Source: Mytilus californianus (Eukaryota; Mollusca; Bivalvia; Mytilida; Mytilidae). Taken from it: a DNA stretch of 64,000 nt. Positions 1-13,697 of this stretch are shown here, piece by piece (positions within the stretch are counted from its first letter, which is position 1; the number at the start of each line of letters is the position of its first letter). The notes under the pieces were generated by a model, which saw nothing but the letters and a program-made list of their open reading frames with translations, was not told the DNA's origin and searched no databases. The stretch lies in the NCBI RefSeq assembly GCF_021869535.1, contig NW_026262668.1, positions 75,599,558 to 75,663,557 on the forward strand, read 5' to 3'. The position numbers were made by a program, and so were the translations under genes.

Positions 1-3000
1 TACATTTAAAGCCACACCCCTTTCCTTATAAGGAAACAAAAACGGTAAAAAAAATATTGTAGCAGCAACAGGAAATAAAGTTATAGAATTCTATCAGTTG
101 CAAAGTATAAGGATATTATATTTGTATGTCCCATAATAATAAGTGCATATACCAGTCGGGAATATAAGCTATTTTACATTTTGCGATCATGTTTTCCTGG
201 TTTTGTTTCTGCAGTGATTTTAAATTTTCGACTTTTGATACATCTTCGGCGTTGTTTTAAAAGACTACAAACTGTTTTACTATTTTCACAGTGTATCAAA
301 CATTTTGGAGGTTTATGTTTAGACTCGCTACCAGTTAAGATTTGCAGAGTACTTGATTGATTGTACGATTGGTTGTTGCTTGTTAAACGTCCAATGGCAA
401 ATATGTCATGCAGAAGAGTGGATATTTCTTTCTTTCTTTTCTTTCTAATATGCATGTTAAATGAAATAACTTGTTTGTTGGCTTTCTCTCATGTATAAAT
501 ATACGACAACTAACTATGCATAACTAGAAACTTTTTTTATTGATTCAGATTGCTGCCAGATACAATTTATTTCATTATCGACATAAAATAGAAGGCTAAT
601 GCAATGTATTTTAAAGTGACAACGGCATCTTGCTTCTGTAATAAATCTACTTCCCAATTTCTAACGCAAGGTATCAATTATATGACTTAATGAGATACAG
701 CTTCTCTAAGGGTGCTTATTATCTCCGAACACAGGACAGCTTATAATAACCTTACTTTTCTGTAGTTTTTTGCTCGTCAGTTCGAATACTTTATTCTTTA
801 AGTTCATAACGTACATGATGGCAATACAGCTGATTAATCTGACTAAATCTATCATGCTATTGACGACGATAAAGCTTATCCAAGTCTTGGAACAGATGAG
901 GATGAAAAATGTAAATATTCTCGATAACTGTCACAAAGTCAAAGCAATATACATATAACGGACTTTAAAAAAATGCCAACGTACTAGTATATGAATCTTA
1001 ACCCGTTACATTAAAAAAATTATTTGTGTTCTAATGCATTACGTTTCTTTTTTACTTAATATTAATGAAATCATTAAACGTTAAAGTCTACCATAAATCT
1101 GGTATAATATTAGTATGTGACACTTAAAACAAATGCAGTAACACAGTGTATTCTTCCAATGGATCTTCATAGCTTTTTGTATTTTTTGTTTATTCTATTT
1201 AATATTCCAATTTTATATAATTGCAGGGATTGTAAAAGATGTATTTTTTACTTTACTTTTCATCACTATACCACAATCAACTATATTAAAAAGAGATCTT
1301 TAAAGCATATGGCAGAAAGAATTAGGTTCATTTAATTCTTAATCTGAAAGCAAAATGTATTCCTTTTGAAAATATAATAATTTCTAATTGTTATGTTTGT
1401 TGTATTCTATTTATTGTACTCAGAGACGTTGTGCATTGTTTTTCTCTATGATAATATTATTGGAAGACAAGTGTGACCATATGGAGTCACTTAGCATCAA
1501 TGAGCCATTACAACAAGAATACAATGCATTGACGATGATCTTTGGAATCGACCGTGGTTTTCTACATCTAATCTTAACTGGTCTATTCAAAATCCTTGAA
1601 TTAGTTTACTCAAGTATAAAAGATTGTCTCTTGCGTGGCAGATCTCTTATAAAAATGCCATATTTGACAAAAAGAGCATTTTAATCTAAGACATTTGCCC
1701 CGAATGCGACCAATATATTCCTGAAATTGACACAATAGATTAAATTAACATTAATCCTTGTATTGTTTTCATTCGTTTTAGTGCCTTAATGAATTTGTCG
1801 CTATTACTAATGAACTGTTTGATGCTGAGAATTCTGCACTTTGATTGACATTTCTGTGTAATAACAACATTAATGAAGTATCAAACAAATCCAAAGGGAT
1901 TAATAACATTTAATCATATCAATGTTATCATGACTTCTCATCAATTTCTATGGCTGCTTCAGCTTTATTTTTACTATATAACAGGTACTCTTCACCTAAA
2001 GACTTTTTACTTAAAGAAAACAATAATTAAATTCGATTATCTGAAAATGTTTCAATTAAAATAAAATAATTTACAATAGACTAGATCTGATAATAAGAAA
2101 TATAACTTCAGTTCATACGGCATGTTGCAGTTTGCATTTGGAGATTTCAATTATCCCTATAAATGAATTATGATTAAATTTGAGAAATGTTTTGATATGA
2201 TCTTTTAAGTTTAAGAATTAAAAAAAATATATTTTTATACATAACTTCGATTAATGTTTTAACATATTTTAGAGCCGAGTCTGAATTTAGAGAAGAAACG
2301 TCCGCGGTATAAAATGTTGAGGAAAATTAACAAAATTTTACGTCTTAAAATATGAGAGAAATTGGCATGGTTACAAAACAAAAATATTTTCTATGGGCAT
2401 GCTTTCGGTGACTACGAGCATTCTTTAATGCGTTGTAATATGCTTACTGTTGTATTGTTTGTGCGTGTGCTGTCTATTGTACCGTTACTATAGAGACTAT
2501 GTCTCTTCCTGTGCTTGTTTTATTGTATGTTCTTTTGTGTACCTTTTGTTGTTCCACTGATTAAAATTAAAGGCTGATATCTTTTTAAACCAGTTGAACC
2601 CTGCAATAGCCCTTCCCATGTCCAAACTCGCCATTGTTTGGTTCATGCCATATCGTGGTGGTTTTGTTGTTTGCCGACTTTAATGTTGATGGTAGATCTT
2701 TGATACTTTCTGTTTAATTTATTTACTATTTTATGGAGACTATGTAGAGCTTGAAATTGTAAAGACCCATGTCTTTTGTTCAACACTGTATTTTCTTTAG
2801 ATATCGATGTCTATGGGTTATTTGTTGTATGCTTCCTGTCTCGTGGGCGCATACTCCATATCTTCTTGTATCATATTTATACAGATTATGGAATGTCTAT
2901 CAACAACTGTTGAAATATAAAATTTGTGTTTTGCATTTCTATATTTGGCCATCAGTTTTGGTGAATCCGCATCGCTCTTTTGACTCATGGGATCTGTACA

Positions 3001-3555
3001 TGAGCAATATCCGGAGTCATAAGCAATCACACGGCGGCTTGAAACATCTTGATTATGAACCATTTTATACATCGTTCGATGTATAGTTATGATAATTCAT
3101 GAAATATATTTGAAAAGTACATTGCCATACTTATAACTTATACCATGATATCGCATTTTCACAATTAAAGACAAAGCAAATCTGTTGATAAACAATTTGA
3201 CTGGAAAAATTTATAACAAAAAATTAGACAATTAAAAAGAATTTAACATGAACAGAAACAAACGGCAGAACCTTTTAAAACATTTATTTTTTTGTCACTT
3301 CTATTTTTTCTTTTCTTACGCGTTAAACTTTTTAAGAAATATAACATTATACTGTTGTTGTATTTTGTATTTTGTATTTTTATCAATATCTATGCACTTA
3401 AACATGACTAAAATGTTTCATTTATTTCTCTTTTTGTATAGGTATTTTGAAAACAATTGACATTTCAAAAGATTGTGTTTTTGTTCTCTTGGATAACGTA
3501 GCTGTTTGGATACACCACAAAACAACAATCGATATTAAAAAGTGTAAATAGCGTA
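1..3555. other. AT-rich intergenic DNA, no supported gene
   Basis: No open frame here shows a recognisable domain. The longest, 2769-3086 (+) and 1388-1684 (+), are hydrophobic or AT-driven and look like chance frames. The stretch 2440-2720 is T/G-rich and may be an old degraded repeat. Confidence 0.6.
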
Positions 3556-3656
3556 AGAGATGTGAGGTATATGTTATTGAAACAGCAAATCAACAAAAAG
3601 GGTGTACTCTAACCTTTTGTATCTGTTTTTTTTTTTTTTTGGGGGGGGGGGGGGGG
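3556..3656. repeat. Degraded short repeat end plus poly(T)-poly(G) tract
   Basis: 3556-3600 resembles the 'agatgtgaggtat...gaaacagca' terminus also seen at 7282, 18472 and 35297. It is followed by 15 T (3626-3640) joined directly to 16 G (3641-3656). Confidence 0.5.
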
Positions 3657-4436
3657 TTCAAGTATGCTAGTAGAATACCAAAGCGACTATGTTATATGGA
3701 AAATGAATACTTCGAAAATACATAGACTTTATAATGGCGACCCCTCCATTTCCAAACCAAACACAATGTTCTGCAAGTTCATAAAACAAAAAATACTCCA
3801 GGCCGCGACAGACATAATAATAAATATAAGATAAACACAAATTTTACACAACACCAACCAACCCAAAACCAAAGACAAAAAAAATCCAAAAACAAATCAA
3901 ATTCACACAATGAATAACAAAAAGCTATTTCAACCATGCATGGAAACAACTGGAAACTTAAGTTTGCATTAACTTATCCCTAAAACCGATGTGATTTCAA
4001 ATGCCAAAGAAAGCCAAGCATGCTCGAAATCAAAATAAAAGTACTCTGCAAAATTGGCGGAAAAGAAGGGTGAATCTAGTAAAAGTAAAATGATATTATT
4101 AAGGGAAAAATGAGCTGAAAGATGAATATATTGAATTTATTTCGATCAGTGGTTTAACTTTGTCCATTCTAAAATAATTCCTGATTTCAAATCGTAATAC
4201 ACAGTGAAAGTGTAATGCAATCATTCCGTGAGAAGTACAATAGAGCCATGTTTCACTCTGTGAACGTTGAACACCAACCTTTTCTTTGACAACGTTTTTG
4301 ATGAAAACTTTGATTATGACAACAAAAGACTTTGGCCAAGTTTTTTTGTTCAAAGTTTTCTTTGACCAAGTGTTTGATAGAAAATTTTGATAGTAACAAC
4401 AGTGCTTAATACACTTCGAGGTTGAATATACGGTTT
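3657..4436. other. AT-rich intergenic DNA, nothing recognised
   Basis: A-rich tract without coding signal or recognised repeat. The reading frame at 4099-4353 (-) shows no family motif. Confidence 0.5.
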
Positions 4437-4545
4437 ACGAGACGGGTGTCACTAGTGGAGCAGGAACAGCTTCCCTTCCGGAGCACCTAATTCCACCCGG
4501 GTTATTGATGGTGTTCCTCAATATTTAGTTAGTTTTTGTGTAGAT
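4437..4545 (-). repeat. Fragment of RT-element 3' tail family
   Basis: On + it reads 'gacgggtgtcactagtgg', then 'cttccggagcacct', then a 'gtgttcctcaat' segment. It matches by eye the tail of the RT remnant at 54755-55074 and the copies near 13.84, 17.88 and 62.3 kb. Strand is given in RT-sense orientation. Confidence 0.55.
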
Positions 4546-6254
4546 TTTTTCAATATTTGAAGTCTTTAATACATTATTTTTCTGTTGCCATTGTATTGTG
4601 TGTTTTTCTTCAACCTTCAACGTGTGGTTTTATTCCCCCTTTCTGGGGATTAAAAATAAATGTTTGATTTTGTAATATGTGTTTGATAAAACCATATTTT
4701 TCTAACATTGTCTAAAGAAAATTTCTCCAGTTAACCAGTTCCTGATGACAATCACAAAACATAACTATTGGTATATATTTAACCTGAAATATTTGTAATT
4801 GACAAGAAATGGTGTAATATATAAACTTTATGCATTATATAAGAGTATATCAGTTGACAATTATGTTCATAGATAAAATACAGCGAAAGTTGTTTAACTG
4901 ATGTATCTCAATATTTTCAGTTTAAAAGTGAATAATTATATTTTTTCCAATGTGTCATACTTATAGCTTTCTCTGTAATATGACCTTTTCTACAGTTTGA
5001 AGCAGAAAGGTTTATAAACAGTTCCATCTATTTATTAGTGATTTTGGATTAACTAAAAATATGAAAATTTTCTATTATCAAACTGATCACCAAATACATT
5101 GCATTTGAATAATGCATTTGAATAATATTATCTGAAACCTTTGGTCCCTTTCTATCGAAAAGGTGAAGTAAAACAGTCTACTGAAGATCGGAAATTTGAA
5201 AAATAAACAACATTCTGGACTGTAACTTGTACTGTCTTACATTGTCCTTCTGAAAAAATGGGTATGCTATCATCCAATATCAAAATAAATAAAAATATTC
5301 AGGAGCGATTATACAGATTGCCTGAATATAACAAATATACAGACATAAAAAAGACATTGTATGCACAAATATATGTCATGTTCTTCATAACTGAGGAGTC
5401 AACTGTTGGTGAAAGGTGTGTGTGTATGTGTGTGTTTGTTTGTGTGTGTATTACGCGCCAAAATCCGTCTTAAAAATATAGATATACAACTTGAGAAAAC
5501 ACATTCATTCGTATTTATCAAACATAAATACAAATAGACTTACCTTTATTTGATTAATTTAAATTGAATAATCCTCATGACATGAAAAATGTATATCTAA
5601 TGAAAAGAATTAATTTATAAAATGAACATACACATTGTATAGGAAAATTCTAAATTGAGAGAAGCAATGTTTCTCTTGATATTTATATATGTAGTAATTT
5701 TGGAGAGATTATAAATTACTTGGTAGGAAATAACTACCCCTTATTGTAATTTACCCTAATTAAGTCCAAATCAAACATAAATGCCCAATTTAGTAATTTA
5801 TTCTTTATAGAAAAACCCATGAGACTTTTAATTTTTTATAGATAATAACACAAAATACACTATTTCTTTAAAATAATAAATATCATTATATATAATCAAG
5901 ACGTTTCGTTTGTTTCAATTAGACTCTGGATTTCTCTGATTTTCAGATTGATCCCAGTTAATTAGATAACAAAGCTATAATTTTCTCCATGAAATTAACC
6001 AGTATCTTTTCTCTTAATGAACACACCCTATTATTTAGTAGAACTAAAGGTTGCACTGACAATTTTAATTCTGGGCTGCCAAATTTAAATGCATAATAGT
6101 TTTCAATATAGATATCCTTTTTGTTTGAAATCGTGCATAGAAAGTAATACACAAAGTAACGTTAGAGCACTAGTTTTTTCTTAAATATTGAAGATAAAAA
6201 CAACCAATTTAAAAGTTGTGCATAAATCTGGGAAATCAAACAAATAACAAAGTA
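4546..6254. other. AT-rich intergenic DNA with a TG-rich tract
   Basis: No supported gene. An imperfect (TG)n run lies at about 5416-5450. Confidence 0.5.
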
Positions 6255-6965
6255 TATGATTCACAAAGGGTCAATATGGACCCCCAAAAAAATCCATTAA
6301 ATTTACTTCATGGTAAATAATTTATATGTAAATAGTTAAAAAAAAAAAACAGAAATACGAAATTAACAAGCTCTCGTGCATTACCTTAGTAACGATCATA
6401 ATTTTGATAAATGTTTAATAGTTTTTGCTTCACATATATGCAGACCACCATAATATGTTATAGGAGTGAATCTTACCGTGTCCATCTTAAGTAAACTGAC
6501 ACATTTAATTTGATGGAAGTGTGTGGCGCTTGTTTTTCAAAGCGAGATAGATCTTTAATATGCATTTTAACAACAAATTTGGCAAAAGAGCATTTACTTT
6601 CTAACACAAATTGTAGACCGCAAACATGTATAGCTTATCAAAAGCAGTAGGTTCACGGAGGGTCAAATTTGGCCCTAAAATTCATTGAAAATTAAAAAAA
6701 ATTATAGTCAGCATTTTATGAAAATATGTGACAAAAATAAAACCAAAAGACTCTAACGCATTGCAATAGTATAATGTCATTGTGACGTCATAGCCGTGCA
6801 CTCTCATGATGAAAATCATTGATTTTGCTTATTTTTGCTCGTTTCAGCTTCAGACTACATCGCATGCATGGACTACCATAATTCTTTGTTAGGATGTGTA
6901 TAACACCCCTTATACATCTTTTTATAACACATTTATTTTGGTCGAAGGGTGGGTCAATGTTTTTA
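6255..6965. repeat. Diverged two-unit tandem duplication
   Basis: Ordered similar blocks recur about 400-435 bp apart. The 'ttcacaaagggtcaatatgg' block (about 6250) pairs with 'ttcacggagggtcaaatttgg' (about 6651). The 'cagaccaccataat' block (6441) pairs with 'tggactaccataat' (6868). The 'cacatttaatttg' block (about 6500) pairs with 'cacatttattttgg' (about 6929). The units are strongly diverged, so this is an old duplication. A TGACGTCA palindrome is at 6783-6790. Confidence 0.5.
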
Positions 6966-7281
6966 TAGAAGGAAATATACATTAAAATGCATTTAAGTAC
7001 TAAGCACTAACTATGGCCAAAAACTAGTAAAACATCATACTTATATAGAGATGCCAACATATCCTCAACATATAATAGACTGAAAAATGTCTATTTAATC
7101 TAAATATGCAAATTTTAGATTTTAAAGTGTGGTTTTCAAATACGCTATAAAACTAAGTCTTTTTTTACAACCAAATCTAGGCCTACATTACCCAACTCTT
7201 TTGTATATTTTAGATTGTAAATATTGGTTTTTACATAAGATATTACACAGTCCAATTTTAGGGCCAAATAAAAAAAATAAA
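6966..7281. other. AT-rich DNA, nothing recognised
   Basis: No gene, RNA or repeat recognised. Confidence 0.4.
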
Positions 7282-7380
7282 AAGAGATGTGGGGTATATA
7301 TCAAGGAGACAGCAACAAAACGACCAAAATAACAATAAAAGATACGGTCTTTAGCAACAGACAAAGTGTCTTTAATGATT
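7282..7380 (-). repeat. Short interspersed repeat terminus (gatgtggggtat family)
   Basis: It reads 'agagatgtggggtatata' and later 'gtctttagcaacagacaa'. Copies with the same order of words are at 18472-18560 and 35297-35430, both on + in this direction. Confidence 0.5.
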
Positions 7381-10009
7381 TACAATTGTTTATTCCATGT
7401 ACAGTTTTAAATGTCCATGATGTAATAACCTCAAGTATTGCTGAAAGACTTAACGCATTCGTAGGGAATAGGGCATCTGGAACTTTTTAAAACTAATGCC
7501 ATGAACATGTTACACAAAAGAGCAATATAAGAACAGAAATCCCTGCTAGAACAATAAAAGTCACTAGGATATCTCATAGTTCAGTAAAAATATTTAAATA
7601 TTTTTTTTCTCTCACTTTTTTCTTATCCTCAAGAAACCCAAGACAAATTGCATATTTGGAAATTCGACAAAGACATATTGGTCCATATGATTCTAAATGA
7701 GAAAAATTTAACAGGATGTTGTTAATTGATATCATTTTATTTTTAAATCATATTCAGATTACAAAAAATAAAATATAATATTTTCAATAAGTTTTACTGC
7801 TATTTAAGTTAGAATTACACGTCTCTAGATAATTTATTTTGTTAAGCATGACATAGCATCTTTGTGCACGTGACTTACCTGCATTAAAGATTCTATATCA
7901 CTTTATTTCGCTTTAATTGTTATGGCCACTTGTAACATAACCTTTGCTATTAATATTTTCAACTAACAATTGTCGTAATTAATCAATTAAAAATCACATT
8001 TTATGTAGGAGAAATAAAAAATGACATTTCCTGGACACAAGTATGATTATTTATGATGCCAGTATAGTTTTTCGTTATTGATCTTTCAAAGAAATATTAA
8101 TAATTGATCAAATATCTTGGCAGGCAAAGGGTTACTTTAAATGCATGTTATAATTATAGTCTAACAATTTTTACAAAAAATACAAAGATTCAATACATCT
8201 TTCATCATTTTTATTGTGTATATATACCTTATTTTTTTTTTTAAAAAGAATGAGTTTCTGTGTTTAAACTAAAAAACGAATTACGGCATTTGGCTTATAA
8301 ATCCTAAATTATCAGTACAAATATATTGACCAACTTGTTGAAAGGTTCTTTTCATAGTGTTTTTGTATGTCATTCGATAAAGCTTTAAAAAAGCTGACTA
8401 TTGGGGTAGTTTTATTGTAACATAGCAACTATTCATAACGCTGTCAATACACCACATGTAAAAAATCATAGTAAGCGACTAAATTTAAAATAAATAGTAA
8501 GAGTGATGGAAAAAAATAAGAAAATTTGAAAGATTTTGCTCATATTGTTATTGTTTCATGTTTAATAAAGCCTCTGCGTGTGTGTTTTGTTATTACTGCC
8601 TGTGAAAAATAGAGTTTAAAATTGTAATTTGCATAAGGTTAAATCAGCGTATTATACCTGTCTGAGTTTGTGAGAATACAACTTGATTTATACTGCGATT
8701 TATATGAAGATGTCGTCAATTTGAAAAGTACGTATGCTACCTCAATAATTACATGTATCGTCATCAAAACTAGTTTCATATTTAAAGGCTATAAGGATAG
8801 GATTCCTGTCATTACTATTCTAAGCTGTGGTTACATAAATCTTATTTCGCCACCCGGAGAGTTTTTGCACTTTAACAACACTTTCAGTACTCGGCTAGAA
8901 GATGTTAGAAACATCTTGAAAATAAAAAAAGATGCCCCCAGGAGAAGAAAGGTATCTTTTGAAATACGGTCATATATTTTTCGAAAAATCTCTCTCCCCC
9001 CCCCCCCCCCCCCCCAAAAAAAAAAAAAACAACATAACAACAACAAAATAAACAAAGCGAGTTATTGCAAAATCCAGATTTATTTGAAAGGCGTTTAAAT
9101 TTTTTAAAACTCTGCTGCAAATTTAAGCAATAAGAAAAACTTGTGTTGTTGAAAGGGAATATTTGATATTGATTTAACGTCAATTTAAACTAAAGTAGCT
9201 TCACTTTTCGAGCGCATGATTTCTTACACAAACAAGCTAAAGCATATTCCTCATAGACATCAGCAAGATCAGAATTTAGATTTGAATCTTACTGTTGATA
9301 AAAATATGTTCCTTTGTGCCTTTTGGATTTTCTATCTTAAATTACAGTTAAAGGACCTTTTTTAAACTAGTTTTGCTTTGAACAGAGTTCAGAGATGTCT
9401 GCCATGCTTGCAGACTAATTTATCAAGAAAAGGTTTTGTTAAGAAAATAAGGTAAAGAGAAGGTGCCATGTAAAATTGTTATCTGGAACATGTTTATAAA
9501 CGTTGCAGTCTTTGTTTGTTAATTTTTTTTTAGCTGTCGGTTGTTGTTGTCTGTTGTACTCTCCAGTATTTTTTTGGTGATTCGCATAAACCTTTTTATT
9601 TATTATTATAGTATACAAAATCAAAGATATTCAGTCAAATTGCTACAACGTGTACTGAACTCAGTAGAAGTTCAGTATGGAGATCCCTTTACAGAAAATT
9701 GCAAAGTCGATGCTTGCAATGGAACATTTATTCTGATTAAACATATAAACTAGGCACAGTGGCATTATTTACTGAACAAGACTTTTTCATCTGGTATGTA
9801 GGAACTGTTGATGAGTATAGACCTTCCTTTTTCATATTATGAATTGATACAATTTAGTAATTTTTTTTATAGGAAACACCGCAATAAATTATAGGATGTA
9901 AAAAGTAAGAAAAGGTAAGAAAATAATATGTCACTCTATGAATAATAAGTTCTGAAAGTTTTACTTTGACCTTACCTGATTATTTAGCATTTTCAGATTG
10001 CAATTCAAA
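7381..10009. other. AT-rich intergenic DNA with poly(C)-poly(A) tract
   Basis: 20 C (8996-9015) run directly into 14 A (9016-9029). The 142-codon frame at 8670-9098 passes through this tract and is not credible as a gene. Nothing else is recognised. Confidence 0.55.
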
Positions 10010-10720
10010 CCACTTTAAGGCCTGTATGGAAAATCGAGCAAATCCGTTCTTCAAATTTCGAAAGAGCCTGTGTCGCTCACCTAGGTCAATCTGTATCTTC
10101 TACAATGGACACTCTCCAACATCGTAGACTAGAATAAAATTCATGACCCAAATATCTGTTTTGTCGATCATGTATTGCTGGTCCTTTTTCTTTTTACAGT
10201 TTTACTTGTCTTTAAAGGGCAATAACTGAAATAAGGAGTCGCCTGATGATTTCCGCCGTTAGAATTATTTATCCAGACTTGCTAATCTTTTTTCTTATTA
10301 TATACAGTTTTTAAGATATTTGGCAAAACATCAGTAAAAACGCCATTAAAGGACAATAACTCCAGCAAGGAGTCATCTGACGATTTCGGCCATGTCTGCT
10401 ATTCTAAGTTTCTCTCTATCTTTTAATTTTAAAGATAATAGGCAAAAATGAAAAATCTGAAACAAATATTTTTATTTAGAAAAGAGCAACTGTAGGGGGT
10501 TGATGAAAAATCCTGGCTAAAAAGTTACATGTCTTGACATGGACACATCCAAATCATTATTTATAAAATCAGAAATTTCCTTTTGGAGCACTTTTCAGAA
10601 ATAGGGAACTTCTACATATTAAACCTAACCTGTAATAAGGTTAAATCTGGATCAGTCCTATCAGAGGTTATAGAGGATCTGATACTGCTTATTTTGCAAT
10701 AAAATAAAACATTAACATAT
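10010..10720 (-). repeat. Interspersed repeat with gtgagcgacac terminus, minus orientation
   Basis: The reverse complement near 10050-10130 reads 'gagagtgtccattgtagaag' followed by 'ggtgagcgacacaggctctt'. This matches the end of the + copy at 49905-50815. Inside, a 45-bp word beginning 'aaagggcaataactgaaata' (10214) recurs about 134 bp later (10348, 'aaaggacaataactccagca'). From memory, a common bivalve repeat type. Confidence 0.6.
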
Positions 10721-13516
10721 GTAAAATCAGCTATATACCTGCTAGAAAGGTCGAGAACGACCAATGGGATTTATGAATTTTAAAAGAGGTTTCATTGGTG
10801 TTTAGCGTCCTATGGTAAAAATAACTTGCAGATCCGGACGAGAACTTGGTTATGTAATAAGTATAGGAAACATGCATGATGTGTAGTAGACCGACAAGCT
10901 GTGTTGGATTTTAAACTTGCCATAGGAAGGCATTATTCTTCATGTCTCTTAACTAACTAGAATTTGCTCTTTCTCATAAAAATCACGTGGGAAGCGGAGA
11001 AGCAGCAAATACCATTTTTGAGATTTTGCTTCATTCGAGACGAGCATACTACGATGAGATGACGTGAAAAAGAAGGTCAACGGTAACAAAAGTGATTAGT
11101 GAAAAGTGAATGGAATTATTAGACAAATAAATATAAAATGGATATCAATATTTATATACCCATTGGTTTTAAACGAGTTTTACTCCTTAAATTCACGTTA
11201 AAAGATATGACTTATCCGTTTAAATTGTCATTTGTTTTATGTCGGGTATCTTTAGGGCATACCCCGAGATATAGAAATGTCCCTAGTGTTTTCTTCTTCA
11301 TCTGAGTTGTATGAAAACAAGATAGCTGGGCGGGATGCATAAATACGCTACCTCGGCCAGTTGAAATGGGAGCAGTAAATCAGATGTATCGTTCAGGGAA
11401 AGCATCATAATCTATGCAAGTTAAAGACGGATAATGTGCGGTTTTAATAGCGTTTTCAATATCGTGTTGAAGTTTTTCATGCATATAATCAAAACAGAAA
11501 ATAAAACTGTTCATGTTATCAATAATAAATGATTGACTAACTATTTATGCAATGTAAATAAGAAAATCAAAGTGATATAAGAAATTTCATGCAACTGAAT
11601 ATTTATTATTTTCTGGAGGTCAATGAAAGCAGTGGAATAAATCATTCATTTCCCTTGTTTTAAGGAGATATGATGATTTTATTAAGTGAACAATTTTCAT
11701 TTCACCCTTAAACAAGGGAAATAAATGTATGTTGTTATTTTCAAGTATTCATGAAACTCTTGACTCGATAACCCTTCTATTCTTTAGTTCCTATCTCTGG
11801 GTATATATTAATCTGTCCAATGTCATTTTCTTCAGCAATAGAATACCAACGTTACATTTAAAATGTCTGTAATATTGTAAACGAACAAGATGGCTTAAGT
11901 TACTAATATTCCTCAAATATGAACACTTATATAGATGAGCCATAAGACAAAAGAGTTATTCAAATAAAAAAAAAGTACACAACAAAAACTTCTGATTTTG
12001 TTATATCCGTAGTATGATTGGGAAAAGGAAATAACACATTTACTACATCCCGAGGTAATTTCAACAGGACCAACTCCCTTGTGTCTTTAGGGAATTATTT
12101 CATTATCTTTTCTATTAATTTGTAATTTTTAATATCGCTTGTTCTTAGTTCGTTATAATTCCAAAAATTTCAACACCCGTCAAGCAACCTGTCGCTTGAA
12201 TCTTTGAAAATTTTCTGTGTCGTACGGTGAAATATCATATCGTAATGGATGAAGTGGCGGAACCTCTATATTTTTTTTATAATCATATTCCTAACTTGAT
12301 GCTACTTTCAGATTGAAGAGTTGGACTAAAGTAAATATTTATAAGTCAAACATTCGTCTAATCATGGTTGTATCCTTGGAAGCTTGTGACACGAAACAAA
12401 GAGAGACGTACACGATGTAGCATTTTTAAAACAGACTAAAAATCCTTGTGATGTCTTGATTCCAAGAGAGAAGCTGAAGCTACCAAAGGGACATTTAAAC
12501 TCATAAGTCGAAGACAAACTAACAACGGCAACACAGTCAGCAATTCTAGAAACATGTCTCCCAAACCCTGATTTGTAAGAAATAAGAATGAACAGAACCG
12601 TTATTCACTACAACTAATTTTATGAAGATTTCGATCGAGACTGAAAGATTAGTAAAAACCACATTTATAACGTTTCATTAATGGGACAATTCCTTACGTC
12701 TTGCTTGGAGGTAATAGCATCAATATTAATGAAACCACATCAATTCGGCACGAACAATAAAACTATAGGGGCGTGTCTATTACTCGTCTATCCAAATTTT
12801 TCGAAATATATAGATTTTTGACGGTTACATTGTCAATCAAAACCATCCTTCAGGCAAGTTTCTTTCACAAAACTGACCCATAAAAACGCCTAAAATATTA
12901 ACCCATCTATTGAAATTAAGATTACCCATCCGATCAGCCATAGCTATAAAACTTACATTTGAAGTTTGTGTGTTTTATTAAATACTTTTGTATAAAGAGG
13001 AAATATGTTGTGCGGCCCCTGTAGTTTTGTATGATGTAGCTATTTATCACTTGAGCGACTTTCCTTCGACACTGAATAGTGTAGCAAGATAAACCAAACA
13101 CGGAAAATCTTAATGAGTTTAAAATCCAAATGACTTTGCTTTAATGTATTACATTTTGATTTGATGTAATTTTGATTATTCATTCAAATGTGACTTACGG
13201 CAGTAAATAATGATCTTTAAATCATTTGCAAACTTAATGTTACTTACAAAAAATAGAATAAAGATAAAGTTTAGTTGGAGGTGCAAACACTGCCCGAATA
13301 ATTCAATGTTTGATGACTATGTTGATCGATTCTATCACATTGAAATTGGAATAAAGAATATATATTAGATACATTTAAGTCTTCTGCATAGTTGGACGTA
13401 CATCTAGAAAGTGACATTGAGGTTTAGTTGAGAAGTGACACATTCAAGCAAAGTTCGCCTTAGATTAATTTGGTTATTCTTTTATGCCCCTTTTGTTCAT
13501 ATAGCTACTTACATCA
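10721..13516. other. AT-rich intergenic DNA with a hairpin
   Basis: No gene supported. It contains the 84-bp hairpin at 11644-11727. At 12478-12545 (+) it has a short sense-strand piece ('ccaaagggacatttaaactc') of the RT-element tail family. Confidence 0.5.
11644..11727. repeat. Inverted repeat forming a long hairpin
   Basis: The left arm 11644-11665 and right arm 11705-11727 pair over about 21 bases around a 39-nt loop, with one mismatch and one bulge (shared core 'atttcccttgttt'). It could be a miniature transposon remnant or, less likely, a precursor RNA. Confidence 0.5.
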
Positions 13517-13625
13517 TATAAGTATCTATACATCCCTGCCTTCAAATGTTTAGATTTGACCGTTCCTGATGAAGGTAAATAAAAAAAAGCGCTTTGGACG
13601 CACGAAATTATTAAAGTGCTTCTCT
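13517..13625 (+). repeat. Interspersed repeat, gttcctgatgaagg family, copy 1
   Basis: Ordered words 'catccctgccttcaaatg', 'cgttcctgatgaaggtaa' and 'agcgctttggacgcacgaaa'. The same order is seen at 14931-15042 and 43851-43957. Confidence 0.6.
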
Positions 13626-13697
13626 CTCTTCAACATTGAAAGAAAAGGTTTCGATTTCAATATTAGCCATCCATCGTCCTGTTTTCATTTCAAATTT

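Noticed and set aside
8670-9098. 142-codon open frame, longest of the non-homeobox plus-strand frames in this part
   Set aside because: It runs through a C20A14 homopolymer junction (Pro/Lys run), with no domain and AT-driven composition.
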